This document shows, piece by piece, positions 17,336 through 26,473 of a DNA stretch of 57,234 nucleotides (position 1 is its first letter; every line of letters begins with the position of its first letter). The notes below the pieces were generated by a model. The model searched no databases, had not been told where the DNA came from, and saw nothing but the letters and a program-made list of their open reading frames with translations. Made by a program: the position numbers and the translations under genes. The DNA comes from CAZNLL01 sp964573885 (GTDB lineage Bacteria > Desulfobacterota > DSM-4660 > Desulfatiglandales > Desulfatiglandaceae). The DNA is taken from the NCBI GenBank assembly GCA_964573885.1, contig CAZNLL010000006.1, positions 1 through 57,234 of the forward strand, read 5' to 3'.

Positions 17336-18892
17336 ATGGGGCAGAGGATGGATGATGCGCTCCGGAGACTGAGACAGATCCGGGAAATGAACCTGGTGGG
17401 GGGAGGAGAAGAGCACATAGAGAGACAACACGGCCGGGGCAAATTGACGGCCCGTGAACGTATCGAACGTCTCCTGGACCCTGGCACCTTCGCCGAACTC
17501 GGGTCTTGTGTGGATACCACGGGTTCGCGAATCGACGGCCGGGAGTCCCAGGCCCCCTGTGACGGGGCCATTATCGGCACAGGCTTGGTGGATGGAAGGC
17601 GGGTCGCCGTCTACGCCAGCGATTTCACCGTGCTCGGAGGTTCCATCGGATCCCAGCATCTCATGAAGTGTGGCAGGCTTCTGGTCCTCGCGGCGACCTG
17701 GGGCGTCCCCATGGTGTGGTTGCTGGATTCCTCCGGGGGAAGGCTGGGCTACCGGGACGTCCCTCCCGCCGGCATCGACTGGTATTTTGCGCTGGAATCC
17801 AGGTATTCAGGGGTCATTCCTCAGATCAACGCCCTCATGGGACCGTGTATCGCCGGCCAGGCCTATGCCCCCACCCTTTGCGATTTCCTCCTCATGAGCA
17901 GAGGCACGAGCAACTTGTGGCTCGGGGGACCCAGGATGACTCAGGCCGCCACATCTGAGAAGATCGCCAAGGACGTGGGCGGCGCCGACTATCACATGGT
18001 CCACACGGGCACATGCGACATTGTGGGTCAAAATGACGAAGACACCATCGGCCGCACCCGCGAGCTGCTGGGCTACCTTCCGTCCAACTACCGGGAAAAA
18101 CCGCCCCTTAAACATTCCACCGACCGCCGGAACCGCGAAGTACCAGAACTCTTAGACATGGTTCCCGATGAGTATGATGAACCCTATGACATGCACGACG
18201 TCATCCGGAGCCTGGCGGACGAAGGGGAATTCCTCGAGATCAAGAATGAATATGCCAAAAACCTGATTACCTGTTTTTGCCGATTCGACGGGAGGCCGGT
18301 GGGTGTGGTTGCGAGCAACCCCGCCGAGCCGGGAAGCATCGTGGAGCCCAATTGCTGTGACAAATATTATCGATTCCTCCAGGTGCTGGACGCCTACAAC
18401 CTTCCCCTGGTAAACCTTGTGGACACGCCCCCCGTGGTTTCCGGTGAATCCCAGGAACAACGGGGTTTATTGAGGCACTTCGGCAAAATACTGGACACCT
18501 ATGCAACCGCCACCATCCCTAAGATAACGGTGGTCTTGAGGGAGGCCTATTCTGATGCGGGGAGCATTATTATGGGTGTGGGCAAGGCAATGGGCGGGGA
18601 TGTCTGCTACGCCTGGCCCGCAGCCAGGTTTGCCGTGGAGGCGTCCACCGCGGACTATCGCCGGCTTTACGGAAAAGGGATTGAAGAGGACGCCTACGAG
18701 GGATACCTCAACAGGTCCAGGGAAAAGGTGGATGTCTTTGAGGCCGCAAGGAGTTGGACCGCCCAGATGGTTGATGAGGTGATCGAACCCAAGAATACGC
18801 GGCTTAAGATTATCGAGGCCCTGGAGGTGACAGAAAACAAAGAAGAGGGCCTCCCTCCCAGGGCCAAGGGACACGGCACACCCCCAACCTGA
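17336..18892 (+). CDS. Acyl-CoA carboxyltransferase subunit (PccB-type), second copy
   Basis: 518 residues, same family and layout as the preceding gene (GRGKLTARERIERLLDPGTF; VDTPPVVSGESQEQRGLLRHF) but clearly diverged, so not a recent duplication. The N-domain oxyanion area reads VWLLDSSGGRLGYRD. The C-domain differs where the first copy has PPGDRWERLG. The most likely arrangement is a mixed carboxyltransferase core sharing one biotin carboxylase and carrier; two enzymes sharing the same carrier is the alternative. A GAGGTGAC site precedes the ATG. Its stop ends the enzyme run before the transporter genes. Confidence 0.88.
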   Translation: MGQRMDDALRRLRQIREMNLVGGGEEHIERQHGRGKLTARERIERLLDPGTFAELGSCVDTTGSRIDGRESQAPCDGAIIGTGLVDGRRVAVYASDFTVLGGSIGSQHLMKCGRLLVLAATWGVPMVWLLDSSGGRLGYRDVPPAGIDWYFALESRYSGVIPQINALMGPCIAGQAYAPTLCDFLLMSRGTSNLWLGGPRMTQAATSEKIAKDVGGADYHMVHTGTCDIVGQNDEDTIGRTRELLGYLPSNYREKPPLKHSTDRRNREVPELLDMVPDEYDEPYDMHDVIRSLADEGEFLEIKNEYAKNLITCFCRFDGRPVGVVASNPAEPGSIVEPNCCDKYYRFLQVLDAYNLPLVNLVDTPPVVSGESQEQRGLLRHFGKILDTYATATIPKITVVLREAYSDAGSIIMGVGKAMGGDVCYAWPAARFAVEASTADYRRLYGKGIEEDAYEGYLNRSREKVDVFEAARSWTAQMVDEVIEPKNTRLKIIEALEVTENKEEGLPPRAKGHGTPPT

Positions 18893-18900
18893 TCAGGGAA

Positions 18901-18940
18901 GGTGAACGCCCATTCACCAGGGGCGCATTATCCGTTTTTT
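18901..18940 (+). terminator. Possible weak terminator after the carboxylase genes
   Basis: GGTGAA (18901-18906) pairs with TTCACC (18913-18918) around a six-base loop. A run of six T begins at 18935, about 16 bases past the stem. The distance makes a classical intrinsic terminator uncertain. Confidence 0.3.
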
Positions 18941-18967
18941 AATCCGGTCATGCCTCCAAATATCCTC

Positions 18968-18997
18968 TTGACAAATGCGGCGGCGACCTATTAGAGT
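18968..18997 (+). promoter_or_regulatory. Candidate sigma-70 promoter for the Liv-type transporter
   Basis: TTGACA at 18968-18973 is followed after 18 bases by TAGAGT (18992-18997). It lies in the 450-bp gap before the substrate-binding protein gene, giving a leader of about 340 bases. No riboswitch fold was recognised in that leader; otherwise the gap holds nothing coding. Confidence 0.45.
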
Positions 18998-19345
18998 AAC
19001 CTCCAACATTTCTTGTATCACTCTCATGGAGTTAAACTCATTATAACCACTGAGCGGGAATATCCATTTTGATATCGTTCACTGTGCGGTTAGACTCCTT
19101 CTCTTCTTCGGTCCCTCCTTTTGAACCTGTCAGGGTATTCCGAGATGTAAATCCTACACCTTCGATAAAAACCTCTAACACGATATCGGCAAAGCTTCAC
19201 TAACCCGTCTTTGTTATTGCCGGTGGGCCTTTCCCGGCCCCCGAAGGACTTTAAAGGAGGTGAGAGGCAACCGTCTTGGATTCGCGTCCGTCCACATTTA
19301 ACAGGAGAAGTCCCGGGAGCGGATTTTTCCAGAGGAGGAGGAGTC

Positions 19346-20641
19346 ATGCAAAAGAGAGTATGGTATTTTTTGTCGTTCATTCTGGCCCTTCTTTTGTTAG
19401 GAACCAACCCCCTGTCAGCCAGAGAAATCAAGGTCCTCTCCCAGTTTCCCATGAGCGGTCCCGTCGGTTCCCTCCCTGAATTTGGATGGGGCTATATCGA
19501 CGGAATGAAGTGGGTCAACAGCGAAGGGGGCGGCGTCAACGGAAAAAAGATCACCTGGTTCCTGGAAGACATGCGGTACAGCCCCAAAGTGGAAGTGGCC
19601 AACTTCAACAAGCACTGCGCGGAGCACAGCAAAGACGAGTTTCTCATGGCCACAGGATACATCACGGGCGGGCTCAAGCCGCTCATCGACAAGGTCAATA
19701 AAGAAGAAAGGATCCCCTGGCTTGACGGCTCATACTCCAGTGAGATCTTCGGGGCCGAAGGCGGACCTTCCAAATATCCCTATTATTATTCCCTGGGAGC
19801 CACTTACGGGGATCAGATCAAAACCCTGATCAAGTGGATCAAGGACAACCACGTGGGGAAAAAGACCCCCAGGATCGGATTTGTTTACAGCCCCACCGCC
19901 TGGGGCAGGGACGGCACCCCGGAAGGGATCGCCTATGCCAAGGAACTGGGCTTTGATGTGGTGGCGGAGATCGAATACCCTTACAGCGCCACCTCGGCCA
20001 CCAATGAATGTATGTCCCTGAGAAAGGCCAGGGCCGGGTACGTGATCTACCATGGTTATTCCGGGGCCTCAGGGTGTACGGCCATTTTTTTCAAGACCGC
20101 CCAGAAGATCTTGAAAGGGGTCCAGCTCATGGGCACCCACTATACCACCGGCAGGATGCCCATCCTCGTCGCCCAGGACGCCTATGACGGTTACGTGGGC
20201 GTGGCCACCCGGCCCTTCCTGGACGCCATTCCGCGATCAAAGACCCCTATGCTCAACCCCATGGTCAAGCTCGCCCATGAATTCGCCAAAAAGTACAGGC
20301 CGGAGGCCTACACCAAAGGCATCAAGGAAGGGGGCATCAAGGATATGTTCCTCTATCTCGAAGGCCTCAGTTACGCCTTCTTGATCCAGCATGCCTTGAC
20401 CCTGGCGGATAATGCCGGTGATCTCACCCGGGAAGGGGTCAACAAGGCCCTCAACAACATGGTCTGGGATTTCAACGGGATGTTCGGCGGGAAGGAATTC
20501 TCTTACGCCTCTCACACCATCCCCATGCTGAGGATCTATCTGGCAAAGGTTAAAATGGTTGATGTGGGCGGTAAATCCGTACCCACAGGGGTGGTCGCTC
20601 CCATCAGCGAATGGATCGATACCACCAAGGTCGAATGGTAG
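19346..20641 (+). CDS. Branched-chain-amino-acid-type ABC substrate-binding protein
   Basis: About 431 residues with a signal peptide (FLSFILALLLLGTNPLSA, then mature REIKV) and a type I periplasmic-binding fold of the Leu/Ile/Val or urea class (VLSQFPMSGPVG, GYIDGMKWVNSEGGGVNGKK, and a C-terminal GVVAPISEWIDTTKVEW). It captures substrate in the periplasm for the LivHMGF-type membrane complex that follows. ATG 19346 is chosen because GAGGAGGAG lies just upstream and the signal peptide starts there. Members next to CoA ligases often bind aromatic or short carboxylic acids instead of amino acids (family knowledge), which fits the acyl-CoA gene context. Confidence 0.88.
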   Translation: MQKRVWYFLSFILALLLLGTNPLSAREIKVLSQFPMSGPVGSLPEFGWGYIDGMKWVNSEGGGVNGKKITWFLEDMRYSPKVEVANFNKHCAEHSKDEFLMATGYITGGLKPLIDKVNKEERIPWLDGSYSSEIFGAEGGPSKYPYYYSLGATYGDQIKTLIKWIKDNHVGKKTPRIGFVYSPTAWGRDGTPEGIAYAKELGFDVVAEIEYPYSATSATNECMSLRKARAGYVIYHGYSGASGCTAIFFKTAQKILKGVQLMGTHYTTGRMPILVAQDAYDGYVGVATRPFLDAIPRSKTPMLNPMVKLAHEFAKKYRPEAYTKGIKEGGIKDMFLYLEGLSYAFLIQHALTLADNAGDLTREGVNKALNNMVWDFNGMFGGKEFSYASHTIPMLRIYLAKVKMVDVGGKSVPTGVVAPISEWIDTTKVEW

Positions 20642-20665
20642 GGAGAGCGGGCCTGACCATTCAAC

Positions 20666-20698
20666 AGGATCCCACACGGTTTGCCTGTGTGGGATCCT
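20666..20698 (+). terminator. Strong stem-loop between binding-protein and permease genes
   Basis: AGGATCCCACAC (20666-20677) pairs perfectly with GTGTGGGATCCT (20687-20698) around a nine-base loop. No T-tract follows. Such stem-loops after binding-protein genes often stabilise the upstream mRNA and lower expression of the membrane genes. The structure is certain; partial terminator versus mRNA-stability element is inference. Confidence 0.55.
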
Positions 20699-20869
20699 CT
20701 CCCGATTAGGCTTCCACAAATACTGACCCGGGCAAGTTCCACAGGCCTTGCCCGGTTAAGCGGTTGGGGAAAACTCAGGATCTGGTTCATTTCATCCAAT
20801 TGATGACTAAAACCCAGAGCTTGGGTTCACCATTGACAAATTCATGGACTTAGCCACCAGGAGGCTTTC

Positions 20870-21745
20870 ATGATCGACCTTCTTCAGGCCCTCGGCTCCG
20901 GCGTGTTAATCGGCTTGGTTTACGCCCTCTTAGGCCTATGTATTGTGATCATATTCAAGGCATCAGAGGCCTTTAACTTCGCCATTGGGGAATTCCTGGT
21001 TATCGGTTCCTTCCTTTTCTATGTCCTGTTTTTTGATTTCGGACTCCCTTTTCTTATCGCCCTGCCTCTGGGTCTGCTGGCCGCCGCGGTGGTAGGTGCC
21101 ATCATCGAGAGGTTGATGATCAAACCCCTTCTCGGTCGGTCTCCCCTCTCCATGACCATCATCACCCTGGGTTTGATGTTCTTCCTGCGGGCCTGTATAC
21201 AGCTGATATTCGGTTCCCACAGTTACTCCTTTTTTCTGGAGATGCCGGATATCACCCTGGAAGTGGGTATGCTCCTTTTTCTCTCCGATCCCATCTGGGC
21301 CGGCATTTTTTCGGTGACCACCTTTGTCCTGGTCATTCTCTTCCTGTTCCGAACCCGCTGGGGCCTGGCCATCCGGGCCACATCCGAGAATCAGGCAAAG
21401 GCCATGGCCTTTGGCATAAATGCCCGCCTGATCCTTCTCATCGTCTGGGCCCTCAGCTCCGCCTGCATCGCCGTGGCCGGGATTATGATCTCCAATTTCG
21501 GGGCCCTTTCCACCATGTCTTCCATCGTGGGCCTCCGGGCCATCCCGGTGGTGCTCATCGGGGGAATGGACAGCATCGGGGGCGCCCTGGTGGGGGGGAT
21601 TATTGTGGGAATCTGTGAATCCCTTGCCGGCACCTATATCGACCTGATCGGGTTCAAGGATGTGGCCCCTTATATCCTTCTCTTGATCGTGCTGCTCATC
21701 CGGCCCTACGGTCTTTTTGGAACCGTCCGGATCGAAAGGGTTTAA
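20870..21745 (+). CDS. livH: LivH-type ABC permease
   Basis: 291 residues with about eight hydrophobic segments. The LivH family blocks VLIGLVYALLGLCIVIIFKASEAFNFAIGEF near the N-terminus and RATSENQAKAMAFGINARLI, the cytoplasmic EAA-like loop, are clear. It is one of the two membrane subunits of the importer; the other lies five genes on. ATG follows AGGAGGC. The gene ends two bases before livF, indicating coupled translation. Confidence 0.9.
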   Translation: MIDLLQALGSGVLIGLVYALLGLCIVIIFKASEAFNFAIGEFLVIGSFLFYVLFFDFGLPFLIALPLGLLAAAVVGAIIERLMIKPLLGRSPLSMTIITLGLMFFLRACIQLIFGSHSYSFFLEMPDITLEVGMLLFLSDPIWAGIFSVTTFVLVILFLFRTRWGLAIRATSENQAKAMAFGINARLILLIVWALSSACIAVAGIMISNFGALSTMSSIVGLRAIPVVLIGGMDSIGGALVGGIIVGICESLAGTYIDLIGFKDVAPYILLLIVLLIRPYGLFGTVRIERV

Positions 21746-21747
21746 TC

Positions 21748-22533
21748 ATGCTGGCCATAGAAAACCTCCGAGTTGTCTATCATGACGTCATCTCCGTGCT
21801 GAACGGCATCTCCCTGATGGTGCAAGAGGGAGAGCTCCTCATCATTATCGGGGCCAACGGGGCCGGCAAAACCACCCTGCTGCGGTCGGTGGCCGGGATG
21901 ATCGACTTCTATGACGGGGATATCATCGAGGGTGACATCAAGATAGGGGGGACCTCCATCAAGGGCCTTGATGCCACCGATATCATGAAGCGCCACAGCC
22001 TCACCTATGTCATTGAGGACCGTCCCGTATTCTGGTATCTCACCATTGAAGAGAATCTCGGGGTGGCCTCCTTTTCCAGGCGGGACCGGGATATAAAAGG
22101 GGATATAGAACAGGTCTACCAGCTCTTTCCCATGCTTCGGAACCTGAAGAGCCGGAACGCCGGTTACGCCTCCGGCGGGGAACAGCAAATGCTTGCCATC
22201 GGCATGGCCCTCATGACCAGGCCCAAGATCCTGCTCCTGGACGAGCCTTCCCTGGGTCTTGCACCGCTCATCACCCAGGAGCTTTTCGGCGCCATCAAAA
22301 AACTGAACAGCACAGGGATCACCATTGTCCTTGTGGAACAAAACGCCCACGCCGCTTTGAACATCGGCAACCGGGGCTACGTGGTTGAAACGGGCCGCAT
22401 TGTTCTTGACGGCAACGCCCAGGAACTCCTGGCCAATGAGGATGTCAGGGAGTTCTACCTGGGCTCCGGGAAAAAGGAACGGAAGAGCTATAAAGATGCC
22501 AAGCGATACAAGAGACGGAAACGATGGTTGTAA
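21748..22533 (+). CDS. livF: LivF-type ABC transporter ATP-binding protein
   Basis: 261 residues, complete nucleotide-binding domain: Walker A GANGAGKTT (about residues 35-43), signature YASGGEQQM and Walker B ILLLDEPSLGLAP, then the switch His region (EQNAH). It powers import together with the LivG-type subunit. The family signature is usually LSGGEQQM; YASGGEQQM is a minor variant. It overlaps the next ATPase gene by ten bases. Confidence 0.92.
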   Translation: MLAIENLRVVYHDVISVLNGISLMVQEGELLIIIGANGAGKTTLLRSVAGMIDFYDGDIIEGDIKIGGTSIKGLDATDIMKRHSLTYVIEDRPVFWYLTIEENLGVASFSRRDRDIKGDIEQVYQLFPMLRNLKSRNAGYASGGEQQMLAIGMALMTRPKILLLDEPSLGLAPLITQELFGAIKKLNSTGITIVLVEQNAHAALNIGNRGYVVETGRIVLDGNAQELLANEDVREFYLGSGKKERKSYKDAKRYKRRKRWL

Positions 22534-23321
22534 GCGCTGAAAAAAAGGATACGGTTTTGGACGTGGACAACGTGCATCTCTCTTTTGGCGGAGTCAGGGT
22601 GCTCCACGGCATCAGTTTGCGTGTCCACAAGGGAGAAATTTTCTCCATTATAGGCCCGAACGGCGCCGGAAAGACGAGCCTGTTGAACTGTATCAACATG
22701 CATTACCGGCCGGAGAAGGGGGAAATCATCTTTGCCGGAAAGCCTCTTAAAGGCCTTAAACCCCATACCGTGGCCGCCCTGGGCGTAGCCAGGACCTTTC
22801 AAAAGGTGGAACTCTTCCACGGGATGACGGTTTTGGACAATATCAAACTGGGGCGCCACTTCCTCATGAAGTTCTCCTTCCTGGGCAGCTTTTTCCGCCT
22901 TCCAAACATCGTCCGGGACGAACTCCAACATCGCGGGGACATCGAAGAGGGCATCATCGACTTCATGGGCCTGTCAAGTTTTCGCTATGCTCCGGTGGGC
23001 ACCCTGCCCCTGGGTGTCCGAAAACGGGTGGACATGGCCAGGGCCCTGGCCATGCAACCCAGATTGCTTCTTCTCGATGAGATCATGTCGGGTATGGCTG
23101 TGGAGGAAAAAGAAGACATCGCCAGCTATATCCTGGACGTGCATCGCGATCTGGGCGTGACCATTGTCTGGATCGAACACGACCTGGCCGCGGTCATGGA
23201 TCTCTCCGACCGGGTCTGCGTGCTCAATTTCGGGACAAAGATAGCAGAGGGCATTCCAGAGGAAGTACAGAAGGATCAACAAGTCATTGAGGCCTATCTG
23301 GGGACGCAAAAGGAGGGTTAA
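22524..23321 (+). CDS. livG: LivG-type ABC transporter ATP-binding protein
   Basis: 265 residues with Walker A GPNGAGKTSLL, Walker B LLLLDEIMSGM and the switch WIEHDLAAVM. The ABC signature is unusual: LPLGVRKRVDMARAL instead of LSxGQ. The Walker B is followed by Ile in place of the usual Pro. LxxGVxKR-like signatures occur in Liv ATPases adjacent to CoA-ligase genes (family recollection), so the protein is probably functional and part of a heterodimer with LivF. It overlaps livF by ten bases and is nine bases from the ligase. Confidence 0.9.
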   Translation: MVVSAEKKDTVLDVDNVHLSFGGVRVLHGISLRVHKGEIFSIIGPNGAGKTSLLNCINMHYRPEKGEIIFAGKPLKGLKPHTVAALGVARTFQKVELFHGMTVLDNIKLGRHFLMKFSFLGSFFRLPNIVRDELQHRGDIEEGIIDFMGLSSFRYAPVGTLPLGVRKRVDMARALAMQPRLLLLDEIMSGMAVEEKEDIASYILDVHRDLGVTIVWIEHDLAAVMDLSDRVCVLNFGTKIAEGIPEEVQKDQQVIEAYLGTQKEG

Positions 23322-23329
23322 ACAAGGTC

Positions 23330-25237
23330 ATGCTTGAGGATAACTTGATCGGCCTCATCGTCAAGAACGCCCAGGACATGCCTGATGAGGTGGCCATGCG
23401 CGAAAAGCGCTACGGCGTATGGATCCCTATGACGTGGCGTGAGTTCCAGGATAAGGTTCAAAACTTTGCCCTCGGGCTGAAGGCCCTGGGCTTTTCAAAT
23501 GACGATAAATTGGCCGTCATTGGTGACAATAAGCCGGAGTGGGTTATCGCCGAGTTTGCGTGCATCGCCGCCGGGGGGATCCCCACCGGTGTATATCCCG
23601 ACAGCCTGGCCGAGGAAATGGAATACCTCATCACCTATGCCGAGGCCAGATACCTGGTGCTGAGAGACCAGGAACAGGTGGACAAAATCCTGGTCCTGTG
23701 GGAGGGCATCAAGGACAGGGTGCAAAAAGTGATCGTGTGGGACTCCAGGGGCATGAGCCACTATTACAGCGAATACCCCTTCCTTACGCGGTTTGAAGAG
23801 GTCATCGCCTTGGGCGCCCAGGAACAAGACGGAAAAAAGGATTTTCTCTTGAAGAAGGCCCAGGAAATTGATCCTTCCCAGCCCGCCATGATGCTCACCA
23901 CCTCCGGGACCACGGCCAAACCCAAGCTTTCCCTGCTCAGTCATGAAAACCTCATCTTCGCCTCCCAGAGTTTCGGCAAAGTGGTGAAGATGAACAAGGG
24001 GGATGAACTCCTTTCCGCCGCACCCCTGGCCTGGATCGGGGAGCAGCTCTACAATGTGATTCGCTTCGTGACGGTGGGAGCCCATTATAATTTCCCCGAA
24101 GAAACCGAGACCCTCCGCAAAGACCTCCTGGAACTCCAGCCCTTTTACTTCGGCGGGACGCCCGTGGTCTGGGAATTCATTATTTCCACCATCCAGGCCG
24201 CCATGGACAACGCCGATTTTCTGAAGCGCTTCTTTTACGGTGTGGCCATGAGGTCGGCCCTCAAGTGTACCGAGGCCCAACTGGCCGGTCAGAAGCCGGA
24301 CTGGTGGAACAGGATCCTCTATCAGATTCTGGGCTTCTTCGTGCTCCGTCCCCTTAAGAACAAGGTCGGCCTCGGCCGCGTGAAGATGGCCATTACGGGA
24401 GGAGGCGCCATCTCGCCCGAGGTGTTCAAGTACTTCAAGGCCCTGGGGCTGGACCTGCGCCAGGTCTTCGGGCAGTCGGAATGCGCCGGCATTGCAACCA
24501 CCCACCAGGGCGCGGATGTGAGGCCGGAGACGGTGGGGGTGGCCATTCCCGGCGTGGATGTCAAGCTCGGCGAGGACGGGGAGATTCTGGTCCGGGGGAA
24601 AAACACCCACCTGGGCTACTACAAAAACGAAGAGGCCACCAGGGAATCTTATACAGAGGACGGCTACCTCCGGACCGGGGACACCGGCTATTTCGGAAAA
24701 GATGGTCACCTCTATGTCTTTGACCGGGCCAAGGATATTATGACCCTGGAAGATGGGACCAAGTTCGCCCCTCAGGATATCGAGACCCGGCTCAAATTCA
24801 GCCCTTATATCCACGAGGCCATGGTGTGCGGGGGCGAAAGGCCCTTTGTGACGGTCATTGTGAGCATCGATCTGGAAAACGTGGGGAACTGGGCCAAGAA
24901 GAGAAACATGTCCTACACCACCATTCAGGACCTCTCACAGAGACGGGAGGTCTATGAGCTCATACGTAACGAGATCAAAAAGATCTGTGAGCGTTTTCCG
25001 GAAAACATCAGGATTAAACGCTTCGCAATTCTCCTCAAGGAACTCCATCCCGACGACGGCGAGTTGACGCGAACCCGCAAGGTGAGACGAGGTTTTGTAA
25101 ACGAGAGATATCATGACCTGATTCAAGATCTCTATGAGCAGGACAAGAAAAGCCATCAGCTGGATGTTGAAATTCGTTATGAAGACGGCCGGTTATCCAA
25201 GTTCAAGGGGAACGTGGCCATAGAGGAGGTGGGTTAG
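23330..25237 (+). CDS. AMP-binding long-chain-type acyl-CoA synthetase embedded in transporter operon
   Basis: 635 residues of the ANL superfamily with full core motifs: P-loop LTTSGTTAKPK, the adenylation block YLRTGDTGYFGKDGHLYVFDRAKDI, and a C-terminal catalytic Lys motif RTRKVRRGF. It would convert the imported carboxylic acid to its CoA thioester with ATP and CoA at the cytoplasmic membrane face. Its place between livG and livM, with its stop overlapping the GTG of livM, shows tight co-translation with the importer and suggests transport coupled to activation. Length and motifs resemble bacterial FadD15-like/long-chain ligases, but true substrate size cannot be read from the sequence. 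Confidence 0.9.
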   Translation: MLEDNLIGLIVKNAQDMPDEVAMREKRYGVWIPMTWREFQDKVQNFALGLKALGFSNDDKLAVIGDNKPEWVIAEFACIAAGGIPTGVYPDSLAEEMEYLITYAEARYLVLRDQEQVDKILVLWEGIKDRVQKVIVWDSRGMSHYYSEYPFLTRFEEVIALGAQEQDGKKDFLLKKAQEIDPSQPAMMLTTSGTTAKPKLSLLSHENLIFASQSFGKVVKMNKGDELLSAAPLAWIGEQLYNVIRFVTVGAHYNFPEETETLRKDLLELQPFYFGGTPVVWEFIISTIQAAMDNADFLKRFFYGVAMRSALKCTEAQLAGQKPDWWNRILYQILGFFVLRPLKNKVGLGRVKMAITGGGAISPEVFKYFKALGLDLRQVFGQSECAGIATTHQGADVRPETVGVAIPGVDVKLGEDGEILVRGKNTHLGYYKNEEATRESYTEDGYLRTGDTGYFGKDGHLYVFDRAKDIMTLEDGTKFAPQDIETRLKFSPYIHEAMVCGGERPFVTVIVSIDLENVGNWAKKRNMSYTTIQDLSQRREVYELIRNEIKKICERFPENIRIKRFAILLKELHPDDGELTRTRKVRRGFVNERYHDLIQDLYEQDKKSHQLDVEIRYEDGRLSKFKGNVAIEEVG

Positions 25238-26340
25238 TGGGATCATTTTCTGAATGGTACAGCGACGTCTTTTCCTCCACTGCTGTTTTCAGTTACAGGC
25301 AAGACGAGAGGATATTCAGGACCCGTTTCAAAAGGGTCTGGTTTTTCATTTTTCTCTTTCTTATCCTGCTCAGCTTTGTCCTGTCCTCCTTTGGCATAGG
25401 AGCAAACGAATATCATTACTTCATCGGCAACCTTATCCTGGTCAATCTCATTGCCGCAATGGGCCTGAACCTGTTGGTGGGCTTCACAGGTCTTCTTTCC
25501 CTGGGGCATGCCGCCTTCATGGGTGTGGGAGCTTACACCTCAGCCCTGTGTATCACCACCTTTGGATGCCCCTTCATCCTCTCGGTCCTTTTTGCGGGGC
25601 TCATGGCGGCCTTTCTGGGCCTCATCGTGGGGATCCCTTCCCTGCGTATCAAGGGATTCTACCTCATGGTCGCCACCCTGGCCTTTCAGTTCGTGATCGA
25701 ATACCTCATCATCCATTGGGATAATCTTACCCGGGGCATCAGAGGCATCGAACTGCCCACACCCTCTTTCCTGGGTATCTCCCTGGAAGAAAACCGGGTT
25801 TACTTCCTGTTCCTCTTCCTCATGGCCGCGCTGCTCACCTGGGGTGCGAAAAATATTGTCCGCTCCAAGATCGGCCGGGCCTTTATTGCGGTGCGCGACA
25901 ACGACGTCTCCGCGGAGATCGTAGGCATCCCTATCTTTCGTTACAAGCTCATCTCCTTTGCCCTGAGTTCCTTTTACGCCGGCGTGGCCGGTGCCCTGTA
26001 CGCCTCACTCCTCAGGACGGCCATTCCCGAAGACTATCACTTCTTTAATTCCATCATTCTCCTCGCCATGGTCCTCGTCGGCGGCCTCGGGCTGCTCATC
26101 GGCACGGTCTTCGGAGTTATCTTCATGACCCTGATCCCGGTGCTGCTGGATCTGAGTTTCAGTTTCATCGGGCGCGTCTATGACCCCAATATCACCATTT
26201 ACCTCGGCCCGATGAAGGACTTTATTTTCGGCGGTCTCATCATCCTTTTTATCATCTTTGAACCTGAGGGGCTTGTGGGCGTATGGATCCGGATCCGAGA
26301 CTATTTCAGAATCTGGCCCCTCCCCTATATCTCTGAATAA
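25237..26340 (+). CDS. livM: LivM-type ABC permease
   Basis: 367 residues, second membrane subunit, with an N-terminal extension of about 45 residues before the first membrane segment. LivM signatures are NLLVGFTGLLSLGHAAFMGVGAY, FYLMVATLAFQFV and the cytoplasmic loop FIAVRDNDVSAEIVGI. The start is GTG at 25237, sharing a base with the ligase stop (TAGTG), which indicates translational coupling. The C-terminal FEPEGLVGVWIRIRDYF is also family-typical. Confidence 0.9.
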   Translation: MGSFSEWYSDVFSSTAVFSYRQDERIFRTRFKRVWFFIFLFLILLSFVLSSFGIGANEYHYFIGNLILVNLIAAMGLNLLVGFTGLLSLGHAAFMGVGAYTSALCITTFGCPFILSVLFAGLMAAFLGLIVGIPSLRIKGFYLMVATLAFQFVIEYLIIHWDNLTRGIRGIELPTPSFLGISLEENRVYFLFLFLMAALLTWGAKNIVRSKIGRAFIAVRDNDVSAEIVGIPIFRYKLISFALSSFYAGVAGALYASLLRTAIPEDYHFFNSIILLAMVLVGGLGLLIGTVFGVIFMTLIPVLLDLSFSFIGRVYDPNITIYLGPMKDFIFGGLIILFIIFEPEGLVGVWIRIRDYFRIWPLPYISE

Positions 26341-26473
26341 TCTTGCCGTACAAAAAACATCCTTGCCTTTCAAACCTCTATCCGGTATCCAATAACCGGT
26401 CTCTTTTCCAGGAAACCGGCCTGGATCATAGGCCGGCCGCATACTATAACATCCATACAGGGGGTAAAATTCC

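Noticed and set aside
23495..24814. 439-residue open frame antisense to the acyl-CoA synthetase
   Set aside because: Gly/His/Pro/Val-rich composition typical of the opposite strand of a GC-rich gene; the sense strand has complete ANL motifs.
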